A DNA stretch of 41,284 nt, taken from NCBI GenBank assembly GCA_007121025.1, contig SKMO01000007.1:1-41284 (forward strand), written 5' to 3'. Positions 34,186 to 41,284 of the stretch are shown here, piece by piece (positions within the stretch are counted from its first letter, which is position 1; every line of letters begins with the position of its first letter). Origin of the DNA: Bacillota bacterium. Lineage in GTDB: Bacteria; Bacillota; TC1; UBA5767. A program made the translations under genes and the position numbers. Below the pieces are notes generated by a model. The model made no database searches. It worked only from the letters and a program-made list of their open reading frames with translations, and had not been told where the DNA came from.

Positions 34186-34302
34186 TTGGTTTATGCACCT
34201 GTTTATATTATATAATAGATTTAACGTAAAATCCTGCTTTTCAGTCAGGTATTGAAACGATCACAAATACTGTGACCGGAAGAATGCCAAAACGGGGGAA
34301 AC
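34186..34302. promoter_or_regulatory. AT-rich divergent promoter region between the DUF881 pair and cdaA
   Basis: This 117-base gap contains a very AT-rich block at 34201-34225 with TATAAT at 34211-34216 on the plus strand and ATTATA at 34207-34212 (a minus-strand TATAAT). A plus-strand -35 candidate, TTGGTT at 34186-34191, is 19 bases away, longer than ideal. The two -10 boxes overlap, so the transcripts could compete. Confidence 0.4.
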
Positions 34303-35130
34303 ATGTTCATTTCCAATCGCCTCCTGCCGGGAACGCCAGCGGGATGGATCCTCATGCTGATCGACATTTCCATCGTATCGTTTATTCTGTACAAAGGAAT
34401 CCTTTTGATCGAAGGCACCCGGGCGGTGCAGCTGGTCAAGGGGCTTTTTGTGATTGTCCTGTTTTCCTTCTATAGCAATTTCCTTGGCCTCCGGACCATC
34501 AACTGGCTTCTGGGAAGGCTGGAGCTGGTGATTGCAGTGGCTCTCCCGGTGGTCTTTCAGCCGGAATTGCGCCGGGCTCTGGAACAATTGGGCAAAGGCA
34601 AAATGTTTGCCCGTTCGGTCAGTGTTCTGGGGGCTGAAGATATGGCCCATCTGATCAATCAGGTGACCCACGCGGTCATGGAGTTGTCAGAAGAAAAAAC
34701 CGGTGCACTGATTGTGGTTGAGCGGGAAGTGGGGATCAATGATTATATCGATACAGGAGTCAAACTGGACGCCATGGTCAGCAGCGAACTCCTGGTCAAC
34801 CTGTTTGTGGAGAACACACCGTTGCATGATGGTGCCGTGATCATCCGGGGTGACCGGGTGATTGCTGCCGGTTGTTTTCTGCCGCTGTCGGACAACCCCT
34901 ATCTGAGTTCCAAACTGGGGACCCGCCACCGGGCAAGTCTGGGGATTTCCGAAGTTTCAGATGCGGTCACCGTCGTGGTTTCTGAAGAAACGGGGACAAT
35001 CTCCCTGTCACAGGGAGGAAAGCTGACCCGGTACCTGGATGAACAGTCCCTGAAAAAACAGCTGGAGAACATCCTGCTGACAAACACCTATAACGGGACC
35101 ATGGGATTCTGGAAAGGAAGAGACAAGTGA
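34303..35130 (+). CDS. cdaA: Diadenylate cyclase CdaA
   Basis: Membrane-bound c-di-AMP synthase (two ATP to c-di-AMP), 275 aa, the usual length. Three N-terminal membrane segments (WILMLIDISIVSFILYKGILL, LVKGLFVIVLFSFY, LVIAVALPVVFQPE) precede the DAC domain. Catalytic motifs are D176-G177-A178 in PLHDGAVII and R208-H209-R210 in GTRHRASLGISEVSDA. GELRRALEQLG-type sequence (here PELRRALEQLGKGKMF) links the parts. GGGGGAAAC precedes the ATG. It is followed at once by its regulator cdaR and, after an FAD protein, by glmM, whose product is known to bind and inhibit CdaA in Firmicutes. Confidence 0.96.
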   Translation: MFISNRLLPGTPAGWILMLIDISIVSFILYKGILLIEGTRAVQLVKGLFVIVLFSFYSNFLGLRTINWLLGRLELVIAVALPVVFQPELRRALEQLGKGKMFARSVSVLGAEDMAHLINQVTHAVMELSEEKTGALIVVEREVGINDYIDTGVKLDAMVSSELLVNLFVENTPLHDGAVIIRGDRVIAAGCFLPLSDNPYLSSKLGTRHRASLGISEVSDAVTVVVSEETGTISLSQGGKLTRYLDEQSLKKQLENILLTNTYNGTMGFWKGRDK

Positions 35131-36053
35131 TGGGCCGCAAACTGTTTGCAAACAATACCGCATATAAACTGGGGGCCATTCTGTTTGCTGCGGCCTTGTG
35201 GATTTGGGTGGGGGTGCAGGACAACCCCATGGACAACAAGGTGCTGTTGGTCCCTGTCGAATACACCAATCTGTCTTCCGGCCAGATGCTGGTTTCAGCG
35301 GAGCAGTTTGTCAATGTTCGGGTTGAGGGGCGAAGAGGGGATCTGGAATTGATAACCTCACGGGACGTCACAGCCACGGTGGATCTTTCGGAGGGACAAC
35401 CGGGAGATAACGCCCTTCAGGTAAGGGTTCGTCCACCGTCTGAAGTGCAGGTCATCGATGTCAATCCGGGAACCGTTGATGTGGTTTTGGACAGCGTGGA
35501 AACGGTGCAATGGCAAGTGGAGCCGGTGATCACCGGAACACTGGCAACCGGTTACGTCCACTTGGATCCCCGGATTGAACCGGCTGAAGTCCTGGTGGAA
35601 GGGCCTGTGAGGCTTCTGGACCGGTTGGAGTCCGTGGAGGTGGACATCCGGCTGGATGGGGACAGTACGTATCAGCGGACCCTTCCGCTGCGGGCGTTTG
35701 ACGATCAGAGGCAGGACATCACCGATTTGCTGCGATTCTCCCCATCTGACGTGGCTGTCAGACTTCCCATCTACGCCAGAGGCCGGCTGGTGGAAAAACC
35801 GGTTCATGTGCCACTGGTCGGATCTCCCCGGACCGGCTTCAAGGTGGTGGCGGTTGATTTGGACCCCCGGTTTGTGGTTGTCACCGCGGAGACCCTGGCC
35901 GTCAGGGATGTTCTGGCGTTTCCCACTGAACCGTTAAACATCAGTGGGGCGGATGAGACGTTTTCAGAAACCGTGCGCATCGATACGGGCACTCTGCCAC
36001 TGGTGGTCACACCTTCAGAGGTCACAGTGGTCGTGGTCATTGAACGGGAATAG
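35130..36053 (+). CDS. cdaR: CdaA regulatory protein (YbbR-domain)
   Basis: A 307-aa extracytoplasmic protein anchored by one N-terminal membrane segment (KLGAILFAAALWIWVGVQ). About three YbbR repeats follow; each has the pattern of a short strand block, for example VEYTNLSSGQMLVSAEQFVNVRVEGRR, IEPAEVLVEGPVRLLDRLESV and LDPRFVVVTAETLAVRDV. It interacts with CdaA and modulates its activity. The start at ATG 35130 overlaps the cdaA stop (TGATG); a GTG at 35127 is one codon earlier. The gene ends 9 nt before the FAD protein gene. Confidence 0.92.
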   Translation: MGRKLFANNTAYKLGAILFAAALWIWVGVQDNPMDNKVLLVPVEYTNLSSGQMLVSAEQFVNVRVEGRRGDLELITSRDVTATVDLSEGQPGDNALQVRVRPPSEVQVIDVNPGTVDVVLDSVETVQWQVEPVITGTLATGYVHLDPRIEPAEVLVEGPVRLLDRLESVEVDIRLDGDSTYQRTLPLRAFDDQRQDITDLLRFSPSDVAVRLPIYARGRLVEKPVHVPLVGSPRTGFKVVAVDLDPRFVVVTAETLAVRDVLAFPTEPLNISGADETFSETVRIDTGTLPLVVTPSEVTVVVVIERE

Positions 36054-36062
36054 GGGGACACA

Positions 36063-37655
36063 ATGTATAAGCTGGAAAATTTGAAAACACCAGTCGATTA
36101 TCCACCTTACGATCTGCCGGATCTGGTGGTCAAAAGGCTCAATATTCCCCGGGAAGTATTGGAGAGTGTGCGCATTTTGCGACGCTCCCTGGATGCCCGG
36201 AAAAAGCCTGATCTGGTGTATGTCTATACATTGGCGCTGGCCCTGAACAATGATGCACTGGGGAACACGCTGGTCCGGAAAGGGAAAATCAGCCGGTATA
36301 CGGAACCATTGTACCCAATGTTGGAAGAGGGGTCCGAAAAGGCCGCTCACCGGATTGTGGTCGCAGGAACGGGCCCGGCCGGCCTTTTTTGCGGTTATCT
36401 CCTGGCTGAATACGGCTACCGCCCTCTGTTGATCGAACGGGGGGGAGCCATGGCGGAGCGGGTGCACAAGGTGGAGACGTTCTGGCGAGAGGGTGTACTT
36501 GATTTGCGCTCCAATGCCCAGTTTGGAGAAGGGGGCGCCGGAACGTTTTCCGATGGGAAACTGACCACCCGGAGCCGGGATGAACGGGTTTACAAGGTGC
36601 TGCAGACGTTTATCGAAAATGGGGCCCCCGAAGAGATTGCCTACCTGGCCAAACCCCACCTGGGAACAGACCGCATCCGGCGGATCGTGGTTCAGATGCG
36701 TCACCGGATCGAAGAGCTGGGGGGAGAGTTTCTTTTTGACTGTCAGCTGACCGACCTGAAAACCTGTAATGGGCAGATCACGGAAATCGAAGTAGAGAGG
36801 GAAGACCGGATTCCAGTATCGGCCCTGGTCATGGCCACCGGGCATTCGGCCCGGGACACCTACCGGATGCTGCAGCGTGTTGGGGTGCAGATGGAACAAA
36901 AACCGTTCGCAGTGGGTCTAAGAATTGAACATCCGCAATCGATGCTCGATGCAAACCAGTACGGAGACCAGGCCTTGGCACATCGCCTGGGGGCAGCAGA
37001 GTATAAACTGACCTGGCGGGATGAACCAACCGGTCGTGGCGTCTATTCGTTTTGCATGTGTCCGGGAGGGGAAATCATTGGTGCCGCTTCGGAACAGGGA
37101 CGACTCTGCACCAACGGTATGAGCCACTCCGGGCGTTCCGACGTCCGGGGCAATGCAGCGCTGGTGGTCACCGTGAAACCGGACGATTTCCCCGGAGAGG
37201 ACCCCTTGGCCGGGGTGACCTTCCAGGAAGCACTGGAGGAAAAAGCGTACGCCCTGGGGGGTGGGGGATTCTATGCTCCCGCACAGAGGGCTTCGGATTT
37301 CCTGGCCGGAACAGACACACCCAACGGGCTGGTGAGCAGTTACCGCCCCGGTGTTCGGGCAGCCAATCTGCGCGTGTTGTTTCCCGGTGAACTCACCGAT
37401 GCCCTGGTCCGCGGTCTGGAGGCTTTTGACCGGCAGATTCCCGGATTCGGTGGTTCTGAGGCTCTTTTGGTCGGGGTGGAAAGCCGCACGTCCAGTCCTC
37501 TGCGGGTGGTCCGGAAAGACGGCTTGGCCAGTGAAACGTTGGGCAACCTCTATCCGGCCGGTGAAGGGGCTGGTTATGCCGGAGGAATTGTCAGCGCAGC
37601 GGTAGACGGACTCAAAGTGGCAGAACAGATCATCAAACGTTACAGGAGGACATAA
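36063..37655 (+). CDS. FAD-dependent dehydrogenase, COG2509-like
   Basis: A 530-aa flavoprotein. About 95 N-terminal residues ([32 protein letters not shown]) are typical of the uncharacterised COG2509 group. A Rossmann dinucleotide fold follows with [28 protein letters not shown] (G102-x-G104-x2-G107). Then come [19 protein letters not shown], the second NAD(P)/FAD region [15 protein letters not shown], and the C-terminal [23 protein letters not shown] that contacts FAD. The reaction is not known. It is inserted between cdaR and glmM in one transcript, with 1 nt to glmM, so a link to cell-wall precursor synthesis or merely shared expression is possible. Confidence 0.9.
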   Translation: MYKLENLKTPVDYPPYDLPDLVVKRLNIPREVLESVRILRRSLDARKKPDLVYVYTLALALNNDALGNTLVRKGKISRYTEPLYPMLEEGSEKAAHRIVVAGTGPAGLFCGYLLAEYGYRPLLIERGGAMAERVHKVETFWREGVLDLRSNAQFGEGGAGTFSDGKLTTRSRDERVYKVLQTFIENGAPEEIAYLAKPHLGTDRIRRIVVQMRHRIEELGGEFLFDCQLTDLKTCNGQITEIEVEREDRIPVSALVMATGHSARDTYRMLQRVGVQMEQKPFAVGLRIEHPQSMLDANQYGDQALAHRLGAAEYKLTWRDEPTGRGVYSFCMCPGGEIIGAASEQGRLCTNGMSHSGRSDVRGNAALVVTVKPDDFPGEDPLAGVTFQEALEEKAYALGGGGFYAPAQRASDFLAGTDTPNGLVSSYRPGVRAANLRVLFPGELTDALVRGLEAFDRQIPGFGGSEALLVGVESRTSSPLRVVRKDGLASETLGNLYPAGEGAGYAGGIVSAAVDGLKVAEQIIKRYRRT

Positions 37656-37656
37656 G

Positions 37657-38991
37657 ATGGGGACATTATTTGGAACGGACGGTGTCCGTGGCGTGGCCAA
37701 CCGGGATCTGACCCCGATGCTGGCCTACCGGCTGGGCCGTGCCGTCGCGGAAATATTGGTGGAAAACGCTGAAGAACCGGTGATCACCATTGGAAAAGAT
37801 ACACGGATTTCCGGTGACATGCTGGAATCAGCGCTCATTGCCGGGATCACCTCCCGGGGGGTGGATGTCTACCGGCTTGGTGTTCTGCCCACACCGGCCA
37901 TTGCGTATCTGACCAGACACCTGAAAGCGGATGCCGGAGCGGTAATCTCGGCATCGCACAATCCGTACGAAGACAACGGGATCAAATTTTTTAACCGGTT
38001 CGGGTACAAGCTCAGTGATGAAATTGAAGAGAAAATTGAGCAGCTGGTCCTGGGGAAGGAGGATGAACTGCCCTTTCCAGAAGGCAAGGAGATTGGACAG
38101 ATCGTTCATTTCGAACAGGCCAAAGAGGTGTATGGGGATCATCTGGTCCGCCATTTTTCCGGGTCGCTGACCGGGAAACGGGTCGTCGTTGACTGTGCGA
38201 ACGGTGCGGCCAGCGATGTGGCTCCCTCTGTTCTGAAGGCGTTGGGAGCAGAAGTGATTGCCATACACAACCAGCCAAATGGCGTGAACATCAATGATGG
38301 GTGCGGTTCCACGCATCTGGAGCACTTGAAAGAAGAAGTGATCCGGCACAAGGCAGACCTGGGGATAGCCCATGACGGAGATGCAGACCGGATGCTGGCG
38401 ATTGATGAAACCGGAGCAGAAGTGGACGGGGATCAGATCCTGGTGATCTGTGGCAAGGCGTTGGCAGAGGCGGGAAAACTCAGCGAGAACACGGTGGTGG
38501 TCACCGTGATGAGCAATATGGGCTTGAAGAAGGCTTTTGAGGAAATCGGCGTGAACGTTCTTGTCACCAAGGTGGGAGACCGTTACGTTCTGGAAGAGAT
38601 GCTCCGAAGCGGGGCCTGTCTGGGAGGAGAACAGTCCGGACACATCATCTTTACGGAGATGAACACCACCGGGGACGGGCTTTTGTCCGCTCTGATGCTT
38701 CTTGAAGTGATGGTCAAAAAAGGACTTCCGCTCTCTGATCTGGCCCAACAGATGCAGGTGTTTCCGCAGGTCCTGGTGAACGTCCGGGTGGCAGACAAGG
38801 AAGAGGCGATGAGCAATCCGGCTTTTCAACAGGCCATATCCCGGGTGGAGGAGGAGTTGGGGACGGAGGGCCGTGTACTTGTGCGGCCATCCGGAACGGA
38901 GCCGAAGATCCGGATTATGGTGGAAGGACTGGCCGACATTGAGAAGCTTGACGAGATGGCCCGGGCTCTGATGAAAATCATCTCTGCCTGA
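37657..38991 (+). CDS. glmM: Phosphoglucosamine mutase
   Basis: Converts glucosamine-6-phosphate to glucosamine-1-phosphate for UDP-GlcNAc and peptidoglycan synthesis. It has 444 aa, the usual length. The N-terminus is [28 protein letters not shown]. The phosphoserine is S100 in [18 protein letters not shown]. The Mg site is [10 protein letters not shown], the substrate loop is [10 protein letters not shown], and the phosphate-binding loop is [27 protein letters not shown] precedes the ATG. It is followed by a terminator and then by the separately controlled glmS, which supplies its substrate. Confidence 0.97.
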   Translation: MGTLFGTDGVRGVANRDLTPMLAYRLGRAVAEILVENAEEPVITIGKDTRISGDMLESALIAGITSRGVDVYRLGVLPTPAIAYLTRHLKADAGAVISASHNPYEDNGIKFFNRFGYKLSDEIEEKIEQLVLGKEDELPFPEGKEIGQIVHFEQAKEVYGDHLVRHFSGSLTGKRVVVDCANGAASDVAPSVLKALGAEVIAIHNQPNGVNINDGCGSTHLEHLKEEVIRHKADLGIAHDGDADRMLAIDETGAEVDGDQILVICGKALAEAGKLSENTVVVTVMSNMGLKKAFEEIGVNVLVTKVGDRYVLEEMLRSGACLGGEQSGHIIFTEMNTTGDGLLSALMLLEVMVKKGLPLSDLAQQMQVFPQVLVNVRVADKEEAMSNPAFQQAISRVEEELGTEGRVLVRPSGTEPKIRIMVEGLADIEKLDEMARALMKIISA

Positions 38992-39015
38992 ATTCTAACC
39001 AAACACAGACAAATC

Positions 39016-39046
39016 AAAGGCTCCCGGTGGCCCACCGGGTGCCTTT
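39016..39046 (+). terminator. Intrinsic terminator after glmM
   Basis: AAAGGCTCCCGGT (39016-39028) pairs with ACCGGGTGCCTTT (39034-39046) with one T-T mismatch, around GGCCC. The T run is short (TTT). It separates the cdaA-glmM unit from glmS. Confidence 0.75.
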
Positions 39047-39108
39047 GGTCTACCCAATAAAGCAATAATATGTTACTATGGGCGGAGTATGCGAAGACCA
39101 CTTATCAA

Positions 39109-39245
39109 GCGCCTGACCCCTTGGGGTGACGAGGAGAAGGATGATCGATTGTTCGGCGGATGTCCTTCTGGCCTGCTGCGGCCACAGGTTGTGACAAAAC
39201 CGGCGGGTAACCGCCGGGACAAAACAGAACTGGCAGCCTTCGCAG
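39109..39245 (+). ncRNA. glmS ribozyme (glucosamine-6-phosphate-activated)
   Basis: The leader of glmS carries the conserved core of the self-cleaving glmS riboswitch. AAGCGCCTGAC at the 5' end has the cleavage site expected between A39108 and G39109. TGACGAGGAGAAGGAT (39127-39142), ATCGATTGTTCGGCGGATG (39144-39162) and TCCTTC pair as in known examples. A P4-like hairpin, CCGGCGGGTAACCGCCGG, follows, then GACAAAACAGAACTGG. With glucosamine-6-phosphate bound, the RNA cleaves itself and the glmS message is degraded, which gives feedback control. The 3' boundary is approximate. AT-rich sequence at 39060-39079 probably contains the promoter, but no box pair is convincing. Confidence 0.93.
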
Positions 39246-39266
39246 GAAAACAGGGAGGAAAAATGT

Positions 39267-41087
39267 ATGTGCGGAATTGTTGGTTACATCGGAATGCGCC
39301 AGGCCGGTGACATCCTGCTGGATGGTCTGGAAAAACTGGAATACCGGGGTTATGACTCCTCGGGGATCGCCGTGATGGAGGGGGGCGCCATCTGCCTGGT
39401 TAAGGCGGTTGGCCGGCTCAGTGAACTGAAAAGCCGTCTGAACGGAAACGGCCCTGCAGGGACACTGGGGATCGGGCACACCCGCTGGGCAACCCACGGG
39501 AAGCCCTCAGATGAGAATTCCCACCCACACGCAGGAAACACGGACCGTTTTGCCGTGGTGCACAACGGGATTATCGAGAATTATGGCCGGTTGAAAAGTC
39601 GGCTGATTGAAGAGGGGCACGTTTTTCGGTCGGAGACAGACACAGAGGTTCTGCCCCACCTGCTGGAGGATTCTTACGACGGGGATTTCCTGCAGGCAGT
39701 CCGCAAGACCGTCAGTCAATTGGAAGGCTCTTATGCGTTTGCAGCCATCTCCAGTGACAACCCACAGGAGATCATTGCGGTTCGCAAGGACAGTCCGTTG
39801 GTTGCGGGCATTGGAGACGGGGAAATTTTCCTGGCGTCAGACATCCCGGCAGTGTTGAAATATACCCGGAGCATCATGATTTTTGAGGATGGGGAAATGG
39901 CCCGGATCACTCCAGAAGGGGTGGAGGTCTACAACGAGGATGGCGCCCGGATGGACAAGGATATCCAGCAGATTGACTGGGACATTGAAGCCGCGGAAAA
40001 GGGGGGCTTTCCCCACTTTATGATCAAAGAGATCTTTGAACAGCCACAGGCGGTCCGAAAGACCCTGGCCGGTCGAATTTCCGGAACGAGAGTCAGTCTG
40101 AATCTGGATTGGTCAACGGACGAAGCCCGCGCCATCAACAAGGTTGCTGTCATTGCCTGCGGAACGGCCTGCTATGCGGGTATGGTGGGACGGAGCATTT
40201 TTGAACAGCTCCTGCGCATCCCTGTCTCCGTTGATGTGGCCAGTGAGTTCCGCTACATGAATCCGATTGTGGACGAACAGACCCTGGCGCTGGTGATCAG
40301 TCAGTCCGGGGAAACGGCAGACACGCTCGCCGGTCTGCGGGAAGCCAAAGCCCGGGGAGCCCGGGTGGTGGCCATCACCAATGTGGTCGGATCATCGATT
40401 GCCCGGGAGGCCGATCAGGTGCTATATACCCAGGCAGGACCGGAAATTGCGGTGGCGTCCACCAAGGCCTACGTGACCCAGTTGGTGGGGATCTATCTGC
40501 TGGCTCTTTATCTGGGCGTGTTGCGGGGATCAGTCACCCGGGAGCTTGAAGCCCAAATCCTCGACGGTCTGGAGGCGCTTCCCCAGGCCATTGAAGATGT
40601 GTTGGACCGTGCAGGGGAAATTATTGAAATGGCCGATCGGATCAAAGACAAAAACAACGTCTTTTTCATTGGGCGGGGAGTTGATCACACGGCGTCTCTT
40701 GAAGGAGCCCTCAAACTCAAGGAAATCTCTTACATCCATGCGGAAGCCTACGCAGCCGGTGAGCTCAAACACGGGACCATTGCCTTGATTGAACCGGGAG
40801 TTCCGGTGATTTCATTGGCGACCCAGGGCCATCTACTGGACAAGATGGTCAGCAACATCAAAGAAGTCAAAGCCCGTGGGGCAGAGATCTATGGGTTTGG
40901 CTTTAACGAGGGCAGGGAAATCCGGGAAGAATCAGACCAGTTTTTTCAGCTTCCGGAGTCCCTGCGGATCCTGGCTCCGGTGGTGACGGTGATTCCCCTC
41001 CAAATGCTGGCATACTATGTCTCAGTGGCTCGGGGAAATGACGTGGACAAACCGAGAAATCTCGCAAAATCCGTCACGGTGGAGTAG
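39267..41087 (+). CDS. glmS: Glutamine--fructose-6-phosphate aminotransferase (isomerizing)
   Basis: Makes glucosamine-6-phosphate from fructose-6-phosphate and glutamine, the first step to UDP-GlcNAc. It has 606 aa. The N-terminal glutaminase domain starts MCGIVGYIGMRQAGDILLDGLEKLEYRGYDSSG, where Cys2 is the nucleophile after Met removal, and has GHTRWATHGKPSDENSHPH and HNGIIENY. Two SIS sugar-isomerase domains follow (VAVIACGTACYAGMVG and VISQSGETADTLAGL; then NNVFFIGRGVDHTASLEGALKLKEISYIHAEAY with GELKHGTIALIE). The C-terminus ends DKPRNLAKSVTVE as usual. The start is ATG 39267, with GGGAGG at 39252-39257. It is controlled by the ribozyme upstream. Confidence 0.98.
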   Translation: MCGIVGYIGMRQAGDILLDGLEKLEYRGYDSSGIAVMEGGAICLVKAVGRLSELKSRLNGNGPAGTLGIGHTRWATHGKPSDENSHPHAGNTDRFAVVHNGIIENYGRLKSRLIEEGHVFRSETDTEVLPHLLEDSYDGDFLQAVRKTVSQLEGSYAFAAISSDNPQEIIAVRKDSPLVAGIGDGEIFLASDIPAVLKYTRSIMIFEDGEMARITPEGVEVYNEDGARMDKDIQQIDWDIEAAEKGGFPHFMIKEIFEQPQAVRKTLAGRISGTRVSLNLDWSTDEARAINKVAVIACGTACYAGMVGRSIFEQLLRIPVSVDVASEFRYMNPIVDEQTLALVISQSGETADTLAGLREAKARGARVVAITNVVGSSIAREADQVLYTQAGPEIAVASTKAYVTQLVGIYLLALYLGVLRGSVTRELEAQILDGLEALPQAIEDVLDRAGEIIEMADRIKDKNNVFFIGRGVDHTASLEGALKLKEISYIHAEAYAAGELKHGTIALIEPGVPVISLATQGHLLDKMVSNIKEVKARGAEIYGFGFNEGREIREESDQFFQLPESLRILAPVVTVIPLQMLAYYVSVARGNDVDKPRNLAKSVTVE

Positions 41088-41176
41088 GAAAAATGGGAAT
41101 TGTACACCTTTTTTGAGCAGAGATATGATTAAGCATAAATCGGATCGGAAATTTACAATCAATCATATATTGCTTG

Positions 41177-41220
41177 CGATCACCCCTTGGGATATGATTA
41201 TTTTAAGGGGTGATCGTTTT
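41177..41220 (+). terminator. Intrinsic terminator after glmS
   Basis: CGATCACCCCTT (41177-41188) and AAGGGGTGATCG (41205-41216) form a perfect 12-bp stem with a 16-nt AT-rich loop, followed by TTTTG. The remaining bases to the window edge (41221-41284) show no gene I can support. Confidence 0.85.
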
Positions 41221-41284
41221 GTCCAAGCAAAAAAGAACGTCATCTGAATAAGAGAACAGGTCGAGAGGCGGGAACGCCCGGACA

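Noticed and set aside
41017-41247. 76-codon frame at the end of glmS
   Set aside because: It begins inside glmS in another frame and runs through the terminator at 41177, with no ribosome binding site or motif.
33001-41284. CRISPR arrays, tRNA genes, insertion sequences or attachment sites
   Set aside because: I looked here and through the rest of the window for regularly spaced repeats, tRNA cloverleaf arms with CCA ends, transposase motifs and terminal inverted repeats and found none that hold up.

Overview
The window is a GC-rich chromosomal segment from what looks like an anaerobic Gram-positive bacterium of the Firmicutes (Clostridia-like, possibly an acetogen or relative). The evidence is a cdaA-cdaR-(FAD protein)-glmM-glmS block with a glmS ribozyme, strong purine-rich ribosome binding sites, lipoprotein solute receptors, an E. 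coli-like (oxygen-sensitive type) dihydroxyacid dehydratase, Fe-S flavoproteins and a corrinoid/tetrahydrofolate methyl-transfer module. No rRNA, tRNA, CRISPR array, insertion sequence or phage gene was seen. No gene-free stretch exceeds 300 bases.

Region 1 (1-12442) is one tightly packed branched-chain amino-acid operon: ilvE-ilvD-ilvB-ilvN-ilvB2-leuA-leuC-leuD-leuB-cimA. The last gene encodes (R)-citramalate synthase, so 2-oxobutyrate for isoleucine can be made from pyruvate and acetyl-CoA through LeuCD and LeuB without threonine. ilvC and ilvA are not in the window. There are two full-length acetolactate synthase large subunits around one small subunit; the second has Leu where the first has the Trp known to control 2-oxobutyrate preference.

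Region 2 (12560-14107) holds a putative Fe-S flavoprotein and an orphan membrane protein resembling an ECF transporter S component.

Region 3 (14158-32588) is the accessory part and the most interesting. It has three parts of a corrinoid methyltransferase system: a URO-D/MtaA-like methyltransferase (minus strand), a corrinoid protein, and a MeTr-like pterin-binding methyltransferase. Around these lie an AraC regulator, two closely related LacI regulators, a lone RibD C-terminal-like reductase, two ATZ/TRZ-type amidohydrolases, a zinc alcohol dehydrogenase, a second Fe-S flavoprotein, and a complete BMP/PnrA-type ABC importer with two near-duplicate receptors. Five promoter regions share a LacI-type operator close to TGAAA-N4-TTTCA, which argues that the set is one regulon. 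My working hypothesis is uptake, ring processing and demethylation of an N- or O-methylated heterocycle (nucleobase- or nucleoside-like), with the methyl group passed to tetrahydrofolate.

Region 4 (32610-41220) is housekeeping: a divergent pair of DUF881 proteins, the c-di-AMP synthase cdaA with its regulator cdaR, a COG2509-type FAD protein, glmM, and glmS preceded by a self-cleaving glmS ribozyme.
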